In this document: piece after piece, positions 34,850-44,725 of the stretch
Layout of the letters: the number at the start of each line of letters is the position of its first letter
Numbering within the stretch: the first letter of the stretch is position 1
Source: JAHOYW01 sp963664605
Lineage (GTDB): Bacteria > Verrucomicrobiota > Lentisphaeria > Victivallales > Victivallaceae
Length of the DNA: 64,000 bases
Assembly: GCA_963664605.1 (NCBI GenBank)
Contig: OY761536.1
Coordinates: forward strand, 682,001-746,000
Direction: 5' to 3'
The notes under the pieces: model-generated
The model's database searches: none
The model's input: only the letters and a program-made list of their open reading frames with translations
What the model was told of the DNA's origin: nothing
Made by a program: the position numbers and the translations under genes

Positions 34850-36655
34850 ATGTCAGAAGAAAAAAAAGTTGTTTATGATGAAAGCAACATTCAGACTTTA
34901 AGTTCTCTGGAACACATCCGCCTTCGTCCCGGAATGTACATCGGGAAGCTGGGGGATGGTTCACATCCTGAGGACGGCATCTATATATTAGTCAAAGAAA
35001 TTATTGATAACAGTATTGACGAATTCATCATGGGGGCTGGGCGTCGTATTGATGTCAGCCAGATTGATGAAAGAGTTACAATCCGGGATTTTGGACGCGG
35101 CATCCCATTAGGAAAACTTGTTGAATGTGTGTCTGTTATAAATACCGGCGGTAAATATAATAGTGATGCTTTCCAGTTTTCAGTAGGACTCAACGGGGTT
35201 GGGACTAAAGCGGTCAACGCTCTCTCTAAAGAGTTTACTGTTAAATCTGTGCGTGACGGCAATTTTCGCGAAGTAAAATTCCAGATGGGAGAACTTGTCG
35301 ACGACCAGAAAGGCAAAACAGACGAAAAGAACGGAACACAGATATCGTTTGTTCCTGATGAAAGCCTGTTCCCTAATTTTAAATTCCGTCAGGAATACCT
35401 CATAAAACGCATGTGGATGTACGTTTATCTTAACAGCGGTCTATCACTTTATTTAAACGGCGAACGCTATTATTCCAAAAACGGGCTCAAAGACTTGATA
35501 GAAGTTGAGGTTGAAGAAGATAAGCTTTACGATATTATCGCCTTTAAAGGCAAAACGATTGAATTTGCTTTCTGCCATACTGATAATTACGGGGAAAAAT
35601 ATTTTTCTTTTGTCAATGGCCAGTACACCAACGATGGCGGAACGCATTTGTCAGCTTTCCGCGAAGGGGTGCTCAAGGCGATCAACGAATTTACCGGAAA
35701 GAGCTACCAGGCCGCGGATGTGCGCGACGGAATTGTCGGAGCTATTTCAGTAAAGCTCAAAGAACCGATTTTTGAGTCTCAGACCAAAAATAAACTGGGT
35801 AACACGGATGTGCGCGGCCCGATTGTTGAAGCAGTCAAAAGAAATGTTGTTGATTATCTGCATCGGAATATTGAACAGTCTGAAATAGTTATTGATAAAA
35901 TCGTCCGCAATGAAAAAGTGCGCCAGCAGATACAGGCGGTCAAAAAACAGTCCAAGGAAAAAGCCAAGAGGATGTCTTTGAAAATACCTAAACTCAAAGA
36001 TTGTAAATTCCATCTCGGCGATAAATCAAAACGTGGTGAAGAAACTATGCTGTTCCTTACAGAAGGACAGTCTGCGACGGGTTCCATGGTAAGCTGTCGC
36101 GATGTTTATACGCAGGCGATTTTCTCACTTAAAGGTAAACCCTTTAACTGTCATAATGAAACTTTCGAAAAAGTTTACAAAAACGAAGAGCTTTACTATA
36201 TCATGCAGGCTTTGGATATTGAAGATGATGTTGAGAACTTGCGTTATAACAAAGTTATTATTGCAACGGATTCCGATGTTGACGGATTGCATATTCGCAA
36301 CCTGCTGATTACTTTTTTCCTGACTTTCTTTGAACAACTGGTTTTGTCTGGACATCTTCATGTTTTGGAAACTCCGTTATTCAGGGTCAGGAACAAAAAG
36401 GAAACGATTTATTGTTACAGTGAGGAAGAACGCAACAAGGCAATGGCTAAACTTGGCAAAGCGAACCTTGAGGTAACCCGCTTTAAAGGACTGGGAGAAA
36501 TCTCTCCTGATGAATTCGGACCTTTTATCGGAGAAGACATCCGGCTGGAGAGTGTGAGTATCGACCATATGCGTAATATACCGGAAATGCTTGAATTTTA
36601 TATGGGTAAAAACACCCCGGACCGCAGAGAACATATAATGGCGAATTTGGTTTAA
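34850..36655 (+). CDS. parE: DNA topoisomerase IV subunit B (ParE-type, type IIA topoisomerase ATPase)
   Basis: 601-residue ATPase subunit. The GHKL ATP-binding site shows EIIDNSIDEF, DFGRGIP and the lid motif GLNGVGTKAVNALS; the transducer contains the conserved QTKNKLGN lysine motif; the TOPRIM domain shows EGQSATGSM and DSDVDGLHIR. The length is short as in the ParE-like proteins of Bacteroidota and Chlamydiae; no insert as in E. coli GyrB. It is followed after three bases by the A subunit. Gyrase versus topoisomerase IV is decided by overall form and the weak C-terminal part of the partner, so the name is probable rather than certain. Confidence 0.87.
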   Translation: MSEEKKVVYDESNIQTLSSLEHIRLRPGMYIGKLGDGSHPEDGIYILVKEIIDNSIDEFIMGAGRRIDVSQIDERVTIRDFGRGIPLGKLVECVSVINTGGKYNSDAFQFSVGLNGVGTKAVNALSKEFTVKSVRDGNFREVKFQMGELVDDQKGKTDEKNGTQISFVPDESLFPNFKFRQEYLIKRMWMYVYLNSGLSLYLNGERYYSKNGLKDLIEVEVEEDKLYDIIAFKGKTIEFAFCHTDNYGEKYFSFVNGQYTNDGGTHLSAFREGVLKAINEFTGKSYQAADVRDGIVGAISVKLKEPIFESQTKNKLGNTDVRGPIVEAVKRNVVDYLHRNIEQSEIVIDKIVRNEKVRQQIQAVKKQSKEKAKRMSLKIPKLKDCKFHLGDKSKRGEETMLFLTEGQSATGSMVSCRDVYTQAIFSLKGKPFNCHNETFEKVYKNEELYYIMQALDIEDDVENLRYNKVIIATDSDVDGLHIRNLLITFFLTFFEQLVLSGHLHVLETPLFRVRNKKETIYCYSEEERNKAMAKLGKANLEVTRFKGLGEISPDEFGPFIGEDIRLESVSIDHMRNIPEMLEFYMGKNTPDRREHIMANLV

Positions 36656-36658
36656 AAT

Positions 36659-39373
36659 ATGTCAAAAAAAGAAAAAGAAAACATTCCAGTTGAAGAAACA
36701 ACTGATAAAAACGAAATGAATAATCAGGAGGCTGAAGAATCCAAAGCTTCAAGTCAATCCGAGCTTGACGACCAGGAGCTTCAGGAGGTTGAAGAGTTTG
36801 AAGATCTCGAAGCTTTGGCTGAAGGGGAATCCGAAGCATCCAGCACCGATTCGCAAGGAGGAAACAGTTTTCTTCGTCAGATGATGGAAGAGAATTTTAT
36901 AGAATATGCTTCCTATGTAATCAAAGAACGTGCCATCCCGGATGTCGATGATGGTTTGAAACCTGTACAGCGGCGTATTTTGTGGTCTTTGTTTCGCATG
37001 CATGACGGGAAATTTCATAAAGTCGCGAATGTCATTGGACATACCATGCAGTATCATCCGCACGGTGATGCCTCTATTGGCGGCGCGCTGGTGGTACTGG
37101 CCAACAAAGAATATTTCTTCCAGAAACAGGGGAACTTCGGTAATATTTTCACCGGGGACGTAGCTTCCGCGGCTCGTTACATAGAATGCCGTCTTTCACC
37201 GCTCGGTCAGGAAGTTCTGTTCAATAATAACATTACTGAATTCATTGATTCCTATGACGGGCGCAATCAGGAACCGGTCGTTCTGCCGGTAAAGATTCCG
37301 TCACTGCTGATGCTTGGTACTGAAGGTATTGCCGTCGGCATGTCTACCAAAATATTGCCGCATAACTTTAATGAACTGCTTGAGGCCCAGATAGCTGTTT
37401 TGAGGGGCGAGGAATTTGAACTTTATCCTGACTTCCTGCAAGGCGGGGCAATGGACGTATCTGAATATGAAGATGGTAACGGGAAAGTTAAACTGCGGGC
37501 CAAGATTGACCGTGACGGGCGCAAATTAATTATTCGAGAAGTACCGGCGACCACCACTACCGAAAGTCTGATAGCCTCAATTGAACGTGCTGTCGAAAAA
37601 AATAAAATCAAAGTCGCGTCAATCAATGATTATACTGCCGAGACTGTTGAAATAGAGATTGTTCCTACCCGCGGGCAGGATCCGGCAAAGATGCTCAAAG
37701 CACTTTATACTTATACTGATTGTTCGGTGTCAGTATCCTGTAATATGATGGTTATACGCGACGGGCTGCCGGTGCAGATGGATGTTACCAGCGTTATCAA
37801 AAGAAATACCGAAAAACTGCTCTATTATCTCCAGCGGGAGCTGGAAATAGAGCTTGACAGGCTTAATGAATTGTTCCATGCCAAGACGCTGGCGCAGATA
37901 TTTATCGAAAACCGCATCTACAAAAAGATTGAAGAATGCGAATCGTTTGAAAAAGTTATGGCTGCCGTTTACAAAGGGCTTGAGCCGTTCCGTGATAAGT
38001 TGAAACGTGACGTTAATGATGAAGATATTCAAAAGCTTCTGGCTATTCCGATTCGTCGCATCTCTTTGTTTGACATCAGAAAAAACCAGAAAGAACTTGA
38101 TGATATCCTGAATGAAATAGACCAGGTCGAAAAAAATCTTAAGCGTTTGAAAAAATATGCAATAGATTACTTAAAAGACTTGCTTAAGAAGTATGGTGAT
38201 CTGTTCCCCCGCCGTACTGAGATAGACGAATTCAAGAAAATCGACCGTAAAGCTGTTGCCCTGAATAACATCAAGGTCGGTTGGGATCGCAAGAATGGCT
38301 ATATCGGTACAAATGTTAAAAGTGATGATGTTGTTACCTGCAATGAATTCGACCATCTCTTGTGTATTGAACGCAAGGGCGATTATAAAATCATTAATAT
38401 TCCTGAGAAAATCTTTGTCGGGCGTTTGTATGATTTCAGAAAATATGATGATAAACTTGAATTTGGAATTATTTATAAAGAAAAGAAAAGCGGTAAGCAC
38501 TATGCAAAGCGGACTGTTATAGATAAATTCATCGTTGACCGCACCTACCGGCTCTGTCCGAAAAACTGCCGTTTGGAATTGCTTACTCCGCGCTCAGATT
38601 CGATCTATGTAATTACCGAGGAGACCAGGCGCGGTACGATAGAAACTGAACTGAATTTGAAAGATTATCCGACGCGCTCCCCTAAAGCCAGAGGTTTGCT
38701 GATTGGTTCAAAACCTGTTGCTAAAATATCTCATCTACGTTATTTGACCGAAGATGAGTTAGCCGCGAGTGAAGAAGGAGATGAAAACCCAAATACCGAA
38801 ACGGAAGCTGTTGAAATAAATCAGGAAGCTAAAGAACAGCCAGCAAAGAACGTTCCGGAAAAGGCAGAGGCGGAGCAGGAAAAAAAAGATACGCCTGAGC
38901 CGGAAATAAAGGATGCTGTTGAACCGGAATCAGAAGAAGAATCAGAAAAAGGGTCAAAGGTTGAAAAGGAGCCTGAGCCCAAGAAAAAAACTGTGTCGCC
39001 AAAACCGGAAGAAAAAATAGAAACCAAGACTGAACATAAAGAAAAATCGAAAAAGAAAGTTGAAGCAGAGCCGCAGTCCAAAGAAGCTCCGGAAAATAAA
39101 GAGGAAGCCAAACCTGAAGCTGAGGAGAAAACATCAAAACCGGAATCTAAGACTAAAAAGGAAACTAAATCCGATTCTAAGCCTGAGTCAAAGGATCGCC
39201 CTGAAAAGGAATCTAAACCCAAGGCTGAGAAAAAACCGGAACCGGAAGGTAAACCGAAAGATAAACCGGAAAAAGAAATTAAATCCGTAGTAAAAGAAAA
39301 GTCTGCAAAAAAGACAGATGACGATAACGATGATAACGAGTGGGGAATCATCCAGCCGGAATTCGGATTTTAA
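36659..39373 (+). CDS. parC: DNA topoisomerase IV subunit A (ParC-type) with long charged C-terminal tail
   Basis: 904-residue cleavage subunit. The first ~70 residues are an acidic, disordered-looking extension. The catalytic core begins at FLRQMMEENF and the active-site tyrosine is Tyr174 in SAARYIECRLSP; IPSLLMLGTEGIAVGMST and the coiled-coil region (~395-520) follow. A short C-terminal domain (~535-690) does not show the repeated gyrase-box QRRGGKG, favouring topoisomerase IV. Residues ~700-890 are a Lys/Glu/Pro/Ser-rich low-complexity tail, ending in an acidic DDDNDDNEWG segment. It forms a two-gene operon with parE. Confidence 0.87.
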   Translation: MSKKEKENIPVEETTDKNEMNNQEAEESKASSQSELDDQELQEVEEFEDLEALAEGESEASSTDSQGGNSFLRQMMEENFIEYASYVIKERAIPDVDDGLKPVQRRILWSLFRMHDGKFHKVANVIGHTMQYHPHGDASIGGALVVLANKEYFFQKQGNFGNIFTGDVASAARYIECRLSPLGQEVLFNNNITEFIDSYDGRNQEPVVLPVKIPSLLMLGTEGIAVGMSTKILPHNFNELLEAQIAVLRGEEFELYPDFLQGGAMDVSEYEDGNGKVKLRAKIDRDGRKLIIREVPATTTTESLIASIERAVEKNKIKVASINDYTAETVEIEIVPTRGQDPAKMLKALYTYTDCSVSVSCNMMVIRDGLPVQMDVTSVIKRNTEKLLYYLQRELEIELDRLNELFHAKTLAQIFIENRIYKKIEECESFEKVMAAVYKGLEPFRDKLKRDVNDEDIQKLLAIPIRRISLFDIRKNQKELDDILNEIDQVEKNLKRLKKYAIDYLKDLLKKYGDLFPRRTEIDEFKKIDRKAVALNNIKVGWDRKNGYIGTNVKSDDVVTCNEFDHLLCIERKGDYKIINIPEKIFVGRLYDFRKYDDKLEFGIIYKEKKSGKHYAKRTVIDKFIVDRTYRLCPKNCRLELLTPRSDSIYVITEETRRGTIETELNLKDYPTRSPKARGLLIGSKPVAKISHLRYLTEDELAASEEGDENPNTETEAVEINQEAKEQPAKNVPEKAEAEQEKKDTPEPEIKDAVEPESEEESEKGSKVEKEPEPKKKTVSPKPEEKIETKTEHKEKSKKKVEAEPQSKEAPENKEEAKPEAEEKTSKPESKTKKETKSDSKPESKDRPEKESKPKAEKKPEPEGKPKDKPEKEIKSVVKEKSAKKTDDDNDDNEWGIIQPEFGF

Positions 39374-39427
39374 TTGTATTTGTGTATCCTAGGTTCTGTT
39401 TCCAATAGTGTCCTGCATCACGAAGTT

Positions 39428-40183
39428 TTACCTTGAATCTCTTCCTAATATTTCAGGCCACGGTTTCTTGTAGAATTTTTTGGAATTGGCAAAGACATTG
39501 TATTTGACGATATGATATAATGCCGATACCCCATCTTTCCAGCCTATTTTTTTGCCGGCATTGAAGCTGCGCGGATTATAGGAAATAGGGACATTCCAAA
39601 TACGGATGATTCTGGCTTTTGCCAGCTTTGCTGTGAATTCCACCTCGATTCCGAAACGTTTGGATTCCAGATTGAGGTTCTGTATGATTTCACGCCGAAA
39701 AGCTTTATAGCAGGTTTCCATATCACTTAGATGGATATCAGAAAAAAGATTTGAAACAAAAGTTAAAAATTTATTACCCATTTCATGCCCGAAAAACCTT
39801 GCCATGCCGGGAGTTCCCATAAATCTCGAACCGTAAACGACATCGGCTTTGCCATCGATAAGCGGCTGTAGTACAATGGGCCAGTCTTCGGGTGTGTATT
39901 CAAAATCCGCATCCTGAATAATAACGAAATCTTTAGTTGCTTCAGGAATAGCGCGGATTACTGCTGAGCCTTTTCCCTGATTGACATCCTGATAAAGAAC
40001 TTTTATATTCTCTTTGCTCTCAAATTTTTTAAGGTGTTCACGGGTATCATCAGTGGAAAAGTCGTCGACAATGATGATTTCTCCGGTTTCAGGACGTTTT
40101 TCTACCCGGGCGACAACATCCTCGATTGTATCAGCTTCATTAAATACCGGAATAATTACGCTTAATCTTTTATCGCTCTTCAT
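39428..40183 (-). CDS. Glycosyltransferase family 2 protein (DPM1-like)
   Basis: 251-residue GT2 enzyme. The N-terminus shows SVIIPVFNEADTIEDVV and EIIIVDDFSTDDT, then IIQDADFEYTPEDWP with the metal-binding DAD, VYGSRFMG and the acceptor motif DMETCYKAFRR, all close to bacterial polyprenyl-phosphate mannose/glucose synthases of the DPM1 type without membrane helices. It lies 14 bases after proC in the uppP-proC-GT2 run. Pairing with uppP, which recycles the undecaprenyl carrier, fits a lipid-linked sugar role (inference). Confidence 0.9.
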   Translation of the reverse strand: MKSDKRLSVIIPVFNEADTIEDVVARVEKRPETGEIIIVDDFSTDDTREHLKKFESKENIKVLYQDVNQGKGSAVIRAIPEATKDFVIIQDADFEYTPEDWPIVLQPLIDGKADVVYGSRFMGTPGMARFFGHEMGNKFLTFVSNLFSDIHLSDMETCYKAFRREIIQNLNLESKRFGIEVEFTAKLAKARIIRIWNVPISYNPRSFNAGKKIGWKDGVSALYHIVKYNVFANSKKFYKKPWPEILGRDSR

Positions 40184-40197
40184 TGCTGCTGATATCC

Positions 40198-41004
40198 TTA
40201 TTTTTTACCAAGCTCCATGGAACGCTGGGTTGCAGCGAGAACTGCTTCTATAATTGTTCCTTTAAAGCCGTTTCTTTCCAATACCGCTAAGGCTTTGGCA
40301 GTAGTTCCGCCCGGGGACGTTACTTCGTCACGTAAAACTGCTGGATGACGGCCTGATTCAATTAACAGTTTGGCAGTTCCGAAAACCGTTTGAGCGGCTA
40401 AAGTCATAGCGACATCGCGGGGCAGGCCGGCATTTACGCCGCCATCAGCCAGTCCAATAATAAAATCAAGGACATAAGCGGGGCCGCTGCCGCTGACGCC
40501 GGTTACTGCATCCATAAGTTTCTCATTAATATTGCAAACTGTGCCGATTGTACCAAGGATTTCATTAATCAGTTCAATATCTTCATTATTCACCTGTTTT
40601 GAAGCGCACCACGCGGAAGCCGCTTCCCCGACTAATGCAGGAGTATTGGGCATTACTCTGATTACCCGCAATGCCGCTGTGATTTCCTGTAGTTTCGCAA
40701 TTTTTATTCCGGCGGCAATGGAAATAATCAATTTGTTTTCAAACAAGGCAGAGTTACCGCTAAGGGCTTTTTCTATATGCTGGGGTTTTACTGCGATAAT
40801 TACTGTATCTGCCTGCCTCAATACAGCTTGCAGGTTTTCCGTTTCAACTTTTATTCCGGTGGCGTTGCGGAAATCTTCAGCAGCTTTAGCGGATATATCG
40901 AACGCGGCGATCTGTGATGCGTCAAAGACTTTGGCGGTCATTCCGGCGGCGATAGCTGTCGCCATTTTTCCTGTACCGATGAAAAGAATATTATTTTTAC
41001 TCAT
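40198..41004 (-). CDS. proC: Pyrroline-5-carboxylate reductase
   Basis: 268-residue NAD(P)H-dependent enzyme that makes proline from pyrroline-5-carboxylate. The N-terminal Rossmann motif is ILFIGTGKMATAIAAG, then VIIAVKPQ and VIRVMPNTPALVGE; the C-terminal dimer domain has the signature SGSGPAYV and LAAQTVFGTAKLL with DEVTSPGGTTAKAL near the end. The ATG at 41004 is chosen because GAGG is about five bases upstream and the protein's conserved start is there; the frame stays open upstream. It sits between uppP and a GT2 gene. Confidence 0.95.
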   Translation of the reverse strand: MSKNNILFIGTGKMATAIAAGMTAKVFDASQIAAFDISAKAAEDFRNATGIKVETENLQAVLRQADTVIIAVKPQHIEKALSGNSALFENKLIISIAAGIKIAKLQEITAALRVIRVMPNTPALVGEAASAWCASKQVNNEDIELINEILGTIGTVCNINEKLMDAVTGVSGSGPAYVLDFIIGLADGGVNAGLPRDVAMTLAAQTVFGTAKLLIESGRHPAVLRDEVTSPGGTTAKALAVLERNGFKGTIIEAVLAATQRSMELGKK

Positions 41005-41025
41005 AAGTCCCTCGTTCATGAACAA

Positions 41026-41829
41026 TTAACAGCAGGTGTCAATTCCTGCAAAGACTAAAGTTATCAGTCCTAAAGCGTACAAGTACCAGGCGAAATACTT
41101 AAAATTTCCACGCTTCAAAAGTTTTAGCAGCAGAGCTAAAGAAAAATACCCCACAAGCGCGGAAACAACAAAGCCGACCGCCAGATAAGATGTATCTAGA
41201 GAATGTAACGCGAGTTTACTGTTTTTCAAGAGCAGGAATATTTTAACAAGTACCACTCCGCCGATTGCGGGTATCGCCAGCAGGAATGAAAATTTTGCTG
41301 CTTCCGCTTTGGCAAGGCCACATTTAAGGCCTGCCGAGATGCTTGTCCCGGACCGGGAAATTCCTGGAAAAACTGCAATAGCCTGAAGCAAACCAATGAA
41401 TATACTTTGTTTAAAGCTCAGCTTATCCAGAGTTTTGTCATTTTCTGTTCTCTGTCCCCAAAGCAGAATAGAGGCAGTAATTAAAAAACCGGCACCGGGA
41501 ACGAATAAGTTATTAAATATGCTTTTATCTAAGTCCATAGCCTTTATAATAACGCCGATAATACCGACCGGGATTGTCGCGATTATGATTTTACCAATCA
41601 AATCATAATCATATTTTTTTAGTATCCCGATCAATTCCTTGAAATAGTAAACAATTATTGCGAGGAGAGTTCCAGCGTGCAGGATAATATTTAGTGTTGC
41701 ATTAGTTTCCGCATCAAAACAAAAAAGTCTGCCCAATATTGCCAGATGACCGGAAGAGCTTATCGGCAGGAATTCAGCTATTCCCTGGACGACAGCCATA
41801 AATATTATGAAAAGCAAAGAAGATTCCAT
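41026..41829 (-). CDS. uppP: Undecaprenyl-diphosphatase UppP/BacA
   Basis: 267-residue polytopic membrane enzyme that dephosphorylates undecaprenyl diphosphate to recycle the lipid carrier of cell-wall and surface polysaccharide synthesis. Both active-site motifs are seen: GIAEFLPISSSGHLAI near residue 16 and FPGISRSGTSISAGL near residue 155. About eight membrane helices are predicted by eye. Length is standard. Overexpression of this family gives bacitracin resistance. It leads the uppP-proC-GT2 run. Confidence 0.96.
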   Translation of the reverse strand: MESSLLFIIFMAVVQGIAEFLPISSSGHLAILGRLFCFDAETNATLNIILHAGTLLAIIVYYFKELIGILKKYDYDLIGKIIIATIPVGIIGVIIKAMDLDKSIFNNLFVPGAGFLITASILLWGQRTENDKTLDKLSFKQSIFIGLLQAIAVFPGISRSGTSISAGLKCGLAKAEAAKFSFLLAIPAIGGVVLVKIFLLLKNSKLALHSLDTSYLAVGFVVSALVGYFSLALLLKLLKRGNFKYFAWYLYALGLITLVFAGIDTCC

Positions 41830-41994
41830 CTTTCCCCGTAAAGATATATAGTTAAAAAATTCAGTACACTAAAATACTACTGAAAATAAGTCCAGTCAAG
41901 GATATTAAAAATATAAAACAGAATTGCCGGTAGTTACTTTTACGCTTTGACAGATATTTTTAATATTTTTCTTATATAAATTATCGCTAAGTAC

Positions 41995-42022
41995 TTGATA
42001 TTTATGTTTTTTTTACTATAAT
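41995..42022 (+). promoter_or_regulatory. Promoter of clpS-clpA
   Basis: TTGATA (41995-42000), 16 bp, TATAAT (42017-42022), start near 42029, about 60 bases before clpS. The rest of the 259-base divergent region with uppP is AT-rich and shows no other clear signal. Confidence 0.65.
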
Positions 42023-42088
42023 CTAGATATAGGCATAAGGCATGCAGACAACGAAAAATTTAAATTATAAACAGGAAAGATATATTCT

Positions 42089-42391
42089 ATGCACCAGGTA
42101 AAGAAGACAGTTTTAAAAGAAACCTATAAAGAGCTGCAAGAGCCTTCAAAATACAAAGTTCTGCTGCTTAACGATGATTATACCACAATGGATTTTGTGG
42201 TAATGGTGCTGATGGTGGTCTTTCATCAATCCCTTGAAGACGCTCAAAAAATCATGCTTAACATTCACCGGAACGGCAAAGGGCTTTGCGGCATATACGC
42301 TTTTGAAGTCGCGGAAACCAAAGTCGCTCAAGTCAGTGCTATGGCTGAACAACATAAGTTTCCCTTGAAGTGCAGTCTTGAGGAGGAATAA
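42089..42391 (+). CDS. clpS: ATP-dependent Clp protease adaptor ClpS
   Basis: 100-residue adaptor that brings N-end-rule substrates to ClpA. The core shows YKVLLLNDDYTTMDFVV with the residues that bind the substrate N-terminus, then HQSLEDAQKIMLNIHRNGKG and YAFEVAETKVAQV. The flexible N-terminal extension needed for delivery is present (~1-25). It lies 2 bases before clpA, so the pair is an operon, the usual arrangement. Confidence 0.97.
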   Translation: MHQVKKTVLKETYKELQEPSKYKVLLLNDDYTTMDFVVMVLMVVFHQSLEDAQKIMLNIHRNGKGLCGIYAFEVAETKVAQVSAMAEQHKFPLKCSLEEE

Positions 42392-42393
42392 TT

Positions 42394-44721
42394 ATGGATA
42401 CGATGCCTATGCCAACCGCCGAGCTTAGGGAGATTCTTTCTAAAGCAGCTAATTTTGCTGTTGAACTCAAACACGAGATGTTGCTGGCCGAACATCTGCT
42501 TTTCGTCATGAGTAAAGACGAAAAAATAGAATATCTTTTTGACAGTTTTCATCTGGATGCCGGAGAACTGCGCGAAAAATTATGGCAGTTTCTTGATAAG
42601 AATATAGAAAAAATAGACAGCAATATTCCTCCTGTTGAATCAGTTACTTTTAACCGCATATTGCATAATTCATTGAACCGGGCTGCCAGCTGTGAAAAGG
42701 AAAATGTCGGCGTCCTTGATGTGTTTGTTTCGCTTCTTGAGGAAAAGCAGTCGCACGCTTGTTACTTTCTCCAGCAGGCGGGAATTGAACATTATCAAGT
42801 CATTAAAGAGATTACCAGTGATGATTTTTATCAGCAGGATGAGGAGGATTTCGATGAGTTTAATATATTCCCCGATTTTGATGAGATGGGAATTGAACTG
42901 GAAAATGATGAAGACGAAGAAGATGATGTTGATGAATTAGCTCCGGATTCTTCTGAAAAGACTGTAAAGAAACCCAAATTCAAATATCTCCGTCGCTTTT
43001 CCGTAAACCTGACGGAGCTGGCAAAGCAGGGAACTATTGACCCGATAATCGGCAGGCAGAGTGAATTGAAACGCGTTATGCAGGTGCTTTGCCGCCGCAA
43101 AAAGAACAATCCTGTACTTGTTGGTGAGGCAGGAGTAGGTAAAACAGCTATAGTTGAAGGGTTGGCTCTGGCAATCTCCAAAGGAGAAGTTCCTGAGCGT
43201 TTGAAGGATTATGACATCTGGGGGCTTGATATGGGGTCACTGGTTGCTGGAACAAAATTTCGCGGTGAGTTTGAAGAACGTCTGAAAAGAGTGATTGACG
43301 ATTTGAAAAAATGCCGGAAAGCAATCCTGTTTGTTGATGAAATACATGTTGTCGTCGGGGCGGGGGCGGTCAGTGCCGGCTCTCTGGATGCGTCAAACAT
43401 ACTTAAGCCTGCCTTGGCAGCCGGACATATCAAATGCATTGGTATAACGACGTATGATGATTATAAAAACCATATCCTGAAAGATAAAGCTTTCAGCCGC
43501 CGCTTTCAAAAGATAGATGTAGTGGAGCCGTCAGAAGAAGATACAATCGCTATATTGAGAGGGCTTAAACCTTATTACGAAAAACATTATAAAACAAAAT
43601 TTTCAGATAAAGCACTGGATCGCGCGGTAATTTTGAGCGCACGACATATTAATGACCGCTTTCTTCCGGATAAAGCTATTGATGTAATAGATGAAGCCGG
43701 AGCTAAAAACGTTTTACTTGACGATGAATGCCATGCTCTAATAGACGTCAAAGACATTGAAGCGGTAATCGCTCAAATGGCAAATATTCCGCCTGCGAGG
43801 ATCAGTGATTCTGACAATAAAAAATTAGCCGCGCTTGAGGATAATCTCCGGGCTGTGGTTTTTGGTCAGGATGAAGCCGTGAACAAAGTTTCAACTGCGG
43901 TGAAAATAGCCCGCGCCGGTATTGGGAACAAAGAGAAACCCATGGGGTCATTCTTATTCTGCGGCCCGACCGGGTGCGGAAAAACTGAACTCGCAAGGCA
44001 GCTTGCTGATACGATGGGAATCTCATTTGTCCGTTTTGATATGAGTGAGTATTCTGAGAAGCATACCGTTTCAAAATTAATCGGCAGCCCTCCGGGGTAC
44101 GTTGGATTCGAACAGTCTGGATTGTTGACAGAGGCTTTGATCCGTACTCCCCATTGTGTTGTCCTTCTCGATGAAATCGAAAAGGCACACTCGGATATTT
44201 ATAATATCCTTTTGCAGATTATGGATTATGGAACTCTGACCGATAATAATGGACGCAAAGCTGATTTCAGGAATGCAGTAATCATAATGACCAGTAACGT
44301 TGGAGCCAAGCAGCTTGACTCAAATGTAATTGGTTTTAGCGGGAAAACCCAGAATAAACTTGCTACCCGCAAAGAAGTTGAAAAATATTTTTCACCGGAA
44401 TTTCGCAATCGTTTGGATTCAATAGTCTATTTCAGCGCATTGTCCCTGGAACTGATGAAGAAGATCGTCAAAAAATTTATCACTTCATTGTCAGTCGAGC
44501 TGCATACCCGCAAGGTTTCATTGCAGTTGACGCCTGGGGCAATTGAATGGTTTGCTAAGCAAGGCTATGATCCAAAGATGGGAGCACGTCCTCTGGAACG
44601 GATTATAAAACAGGAAATACAGGAAAAACTGGCTAACGAAATATTGTTCGGGAAACTCGTTCAAGGCGGTAAAGTTAAAGTTTCCACAAAAAACAAATCC
44701 ATAAAGCTCACAATATTATAA
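42394..44721 (+). CDS. clpA: ATP-dependent Clp protease ATP-binding subunit ClpA
   Basis: 775-residue Hsp100 unfoldase partner of ClpP. N-domain double repeat (~1-145), then an acidic linker rich in Asp/Glu (~150-190), D1 AAA+ domain with Walker A GEAGVGKTA (~residue 247) and Walker B ILFVDEIH, and D2 with Walker A GPTGCGKTE (~residue 524), VVLLDEIEKAH, and the sensor region QGYDPKMGARPL. The ClpP-docking loop is read as IGFSGK. The lack of a middle coiled-coil distinguishes it from ClpB and ClpC. clpP is not in this window. Confidence 0.95.
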   Translation: MDTMPMPTAELREILSKAANFAVELKHEMLLAEHLLFVMSKDEKIEYLFDSFHLDAGELREKLWQFLDKNIEKIDSNIPPVESVTFNRILHNSLNRAASCEKENVGVLDVFVSLLEEKQSHACYFLQQAGIEHYQVIKEITSDDFYQQDEEDFDEFNIFPDFDEMGIELENDEDEEDDVDELAPDSSEKTVKKPKFKYLRRFSVNLTELAKQGTIDPIIGRQSELKRVMQVLCRRKKNNPVLVGEAGVGKTAIVEGLALAISKGEVPERLKDYDIWGLDMGSLVAGTKFRGEFEERLKRVIDDLKKCRKAILFVDEIHVVVGAGAVSAGSLDASNILKPALAAGHIKCIGITTYDDYKNHILKDKAFSRRFQKIDVVEPSEEDTIAILRGLKPYYEKHYKTKFSDKALDRAVILSARHINDRFLPDKAIDVIDEAGAKNVLLDDECHALIDVKDIEAVIAQMANIPPARISDSDNKKLAALEDNLRAVVFGQDEAVNKVSTAVKIARAGIGNKEKPMGSFLFCGPTGCGKTELARQLADTMGISFVRFDMSEYSEKHTVSKLIGSPPGYVGFEQSGLLTEALIRTPHCVVLLDEIEKAHSDIYNILLQIMDYGTLTDNNGRKADFRNAVIIMTSNVGAKQLDSNVIGFSGKTQNKLATRKEVEKYFSPEFRNRLDSIVYFSALSLELMKKIVKKFITSLSVELHTRKVSLQLTPGAIEWFAKQGYDPKMGARPLERIIKQEIQEKLANEILFGKLVQGGKVKVSTKNKSIKLTIL

Positions 44722-44725
44722 ATAT

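Noticed and set aside
38821..39351. Long minus-strand open frames rich in Ser/Phe opposite the 3' end of parC
   Set aside because: They mirror the Lys/Glu-rich low-complexity tail of parC; no ribosome binding site or family resemblance.
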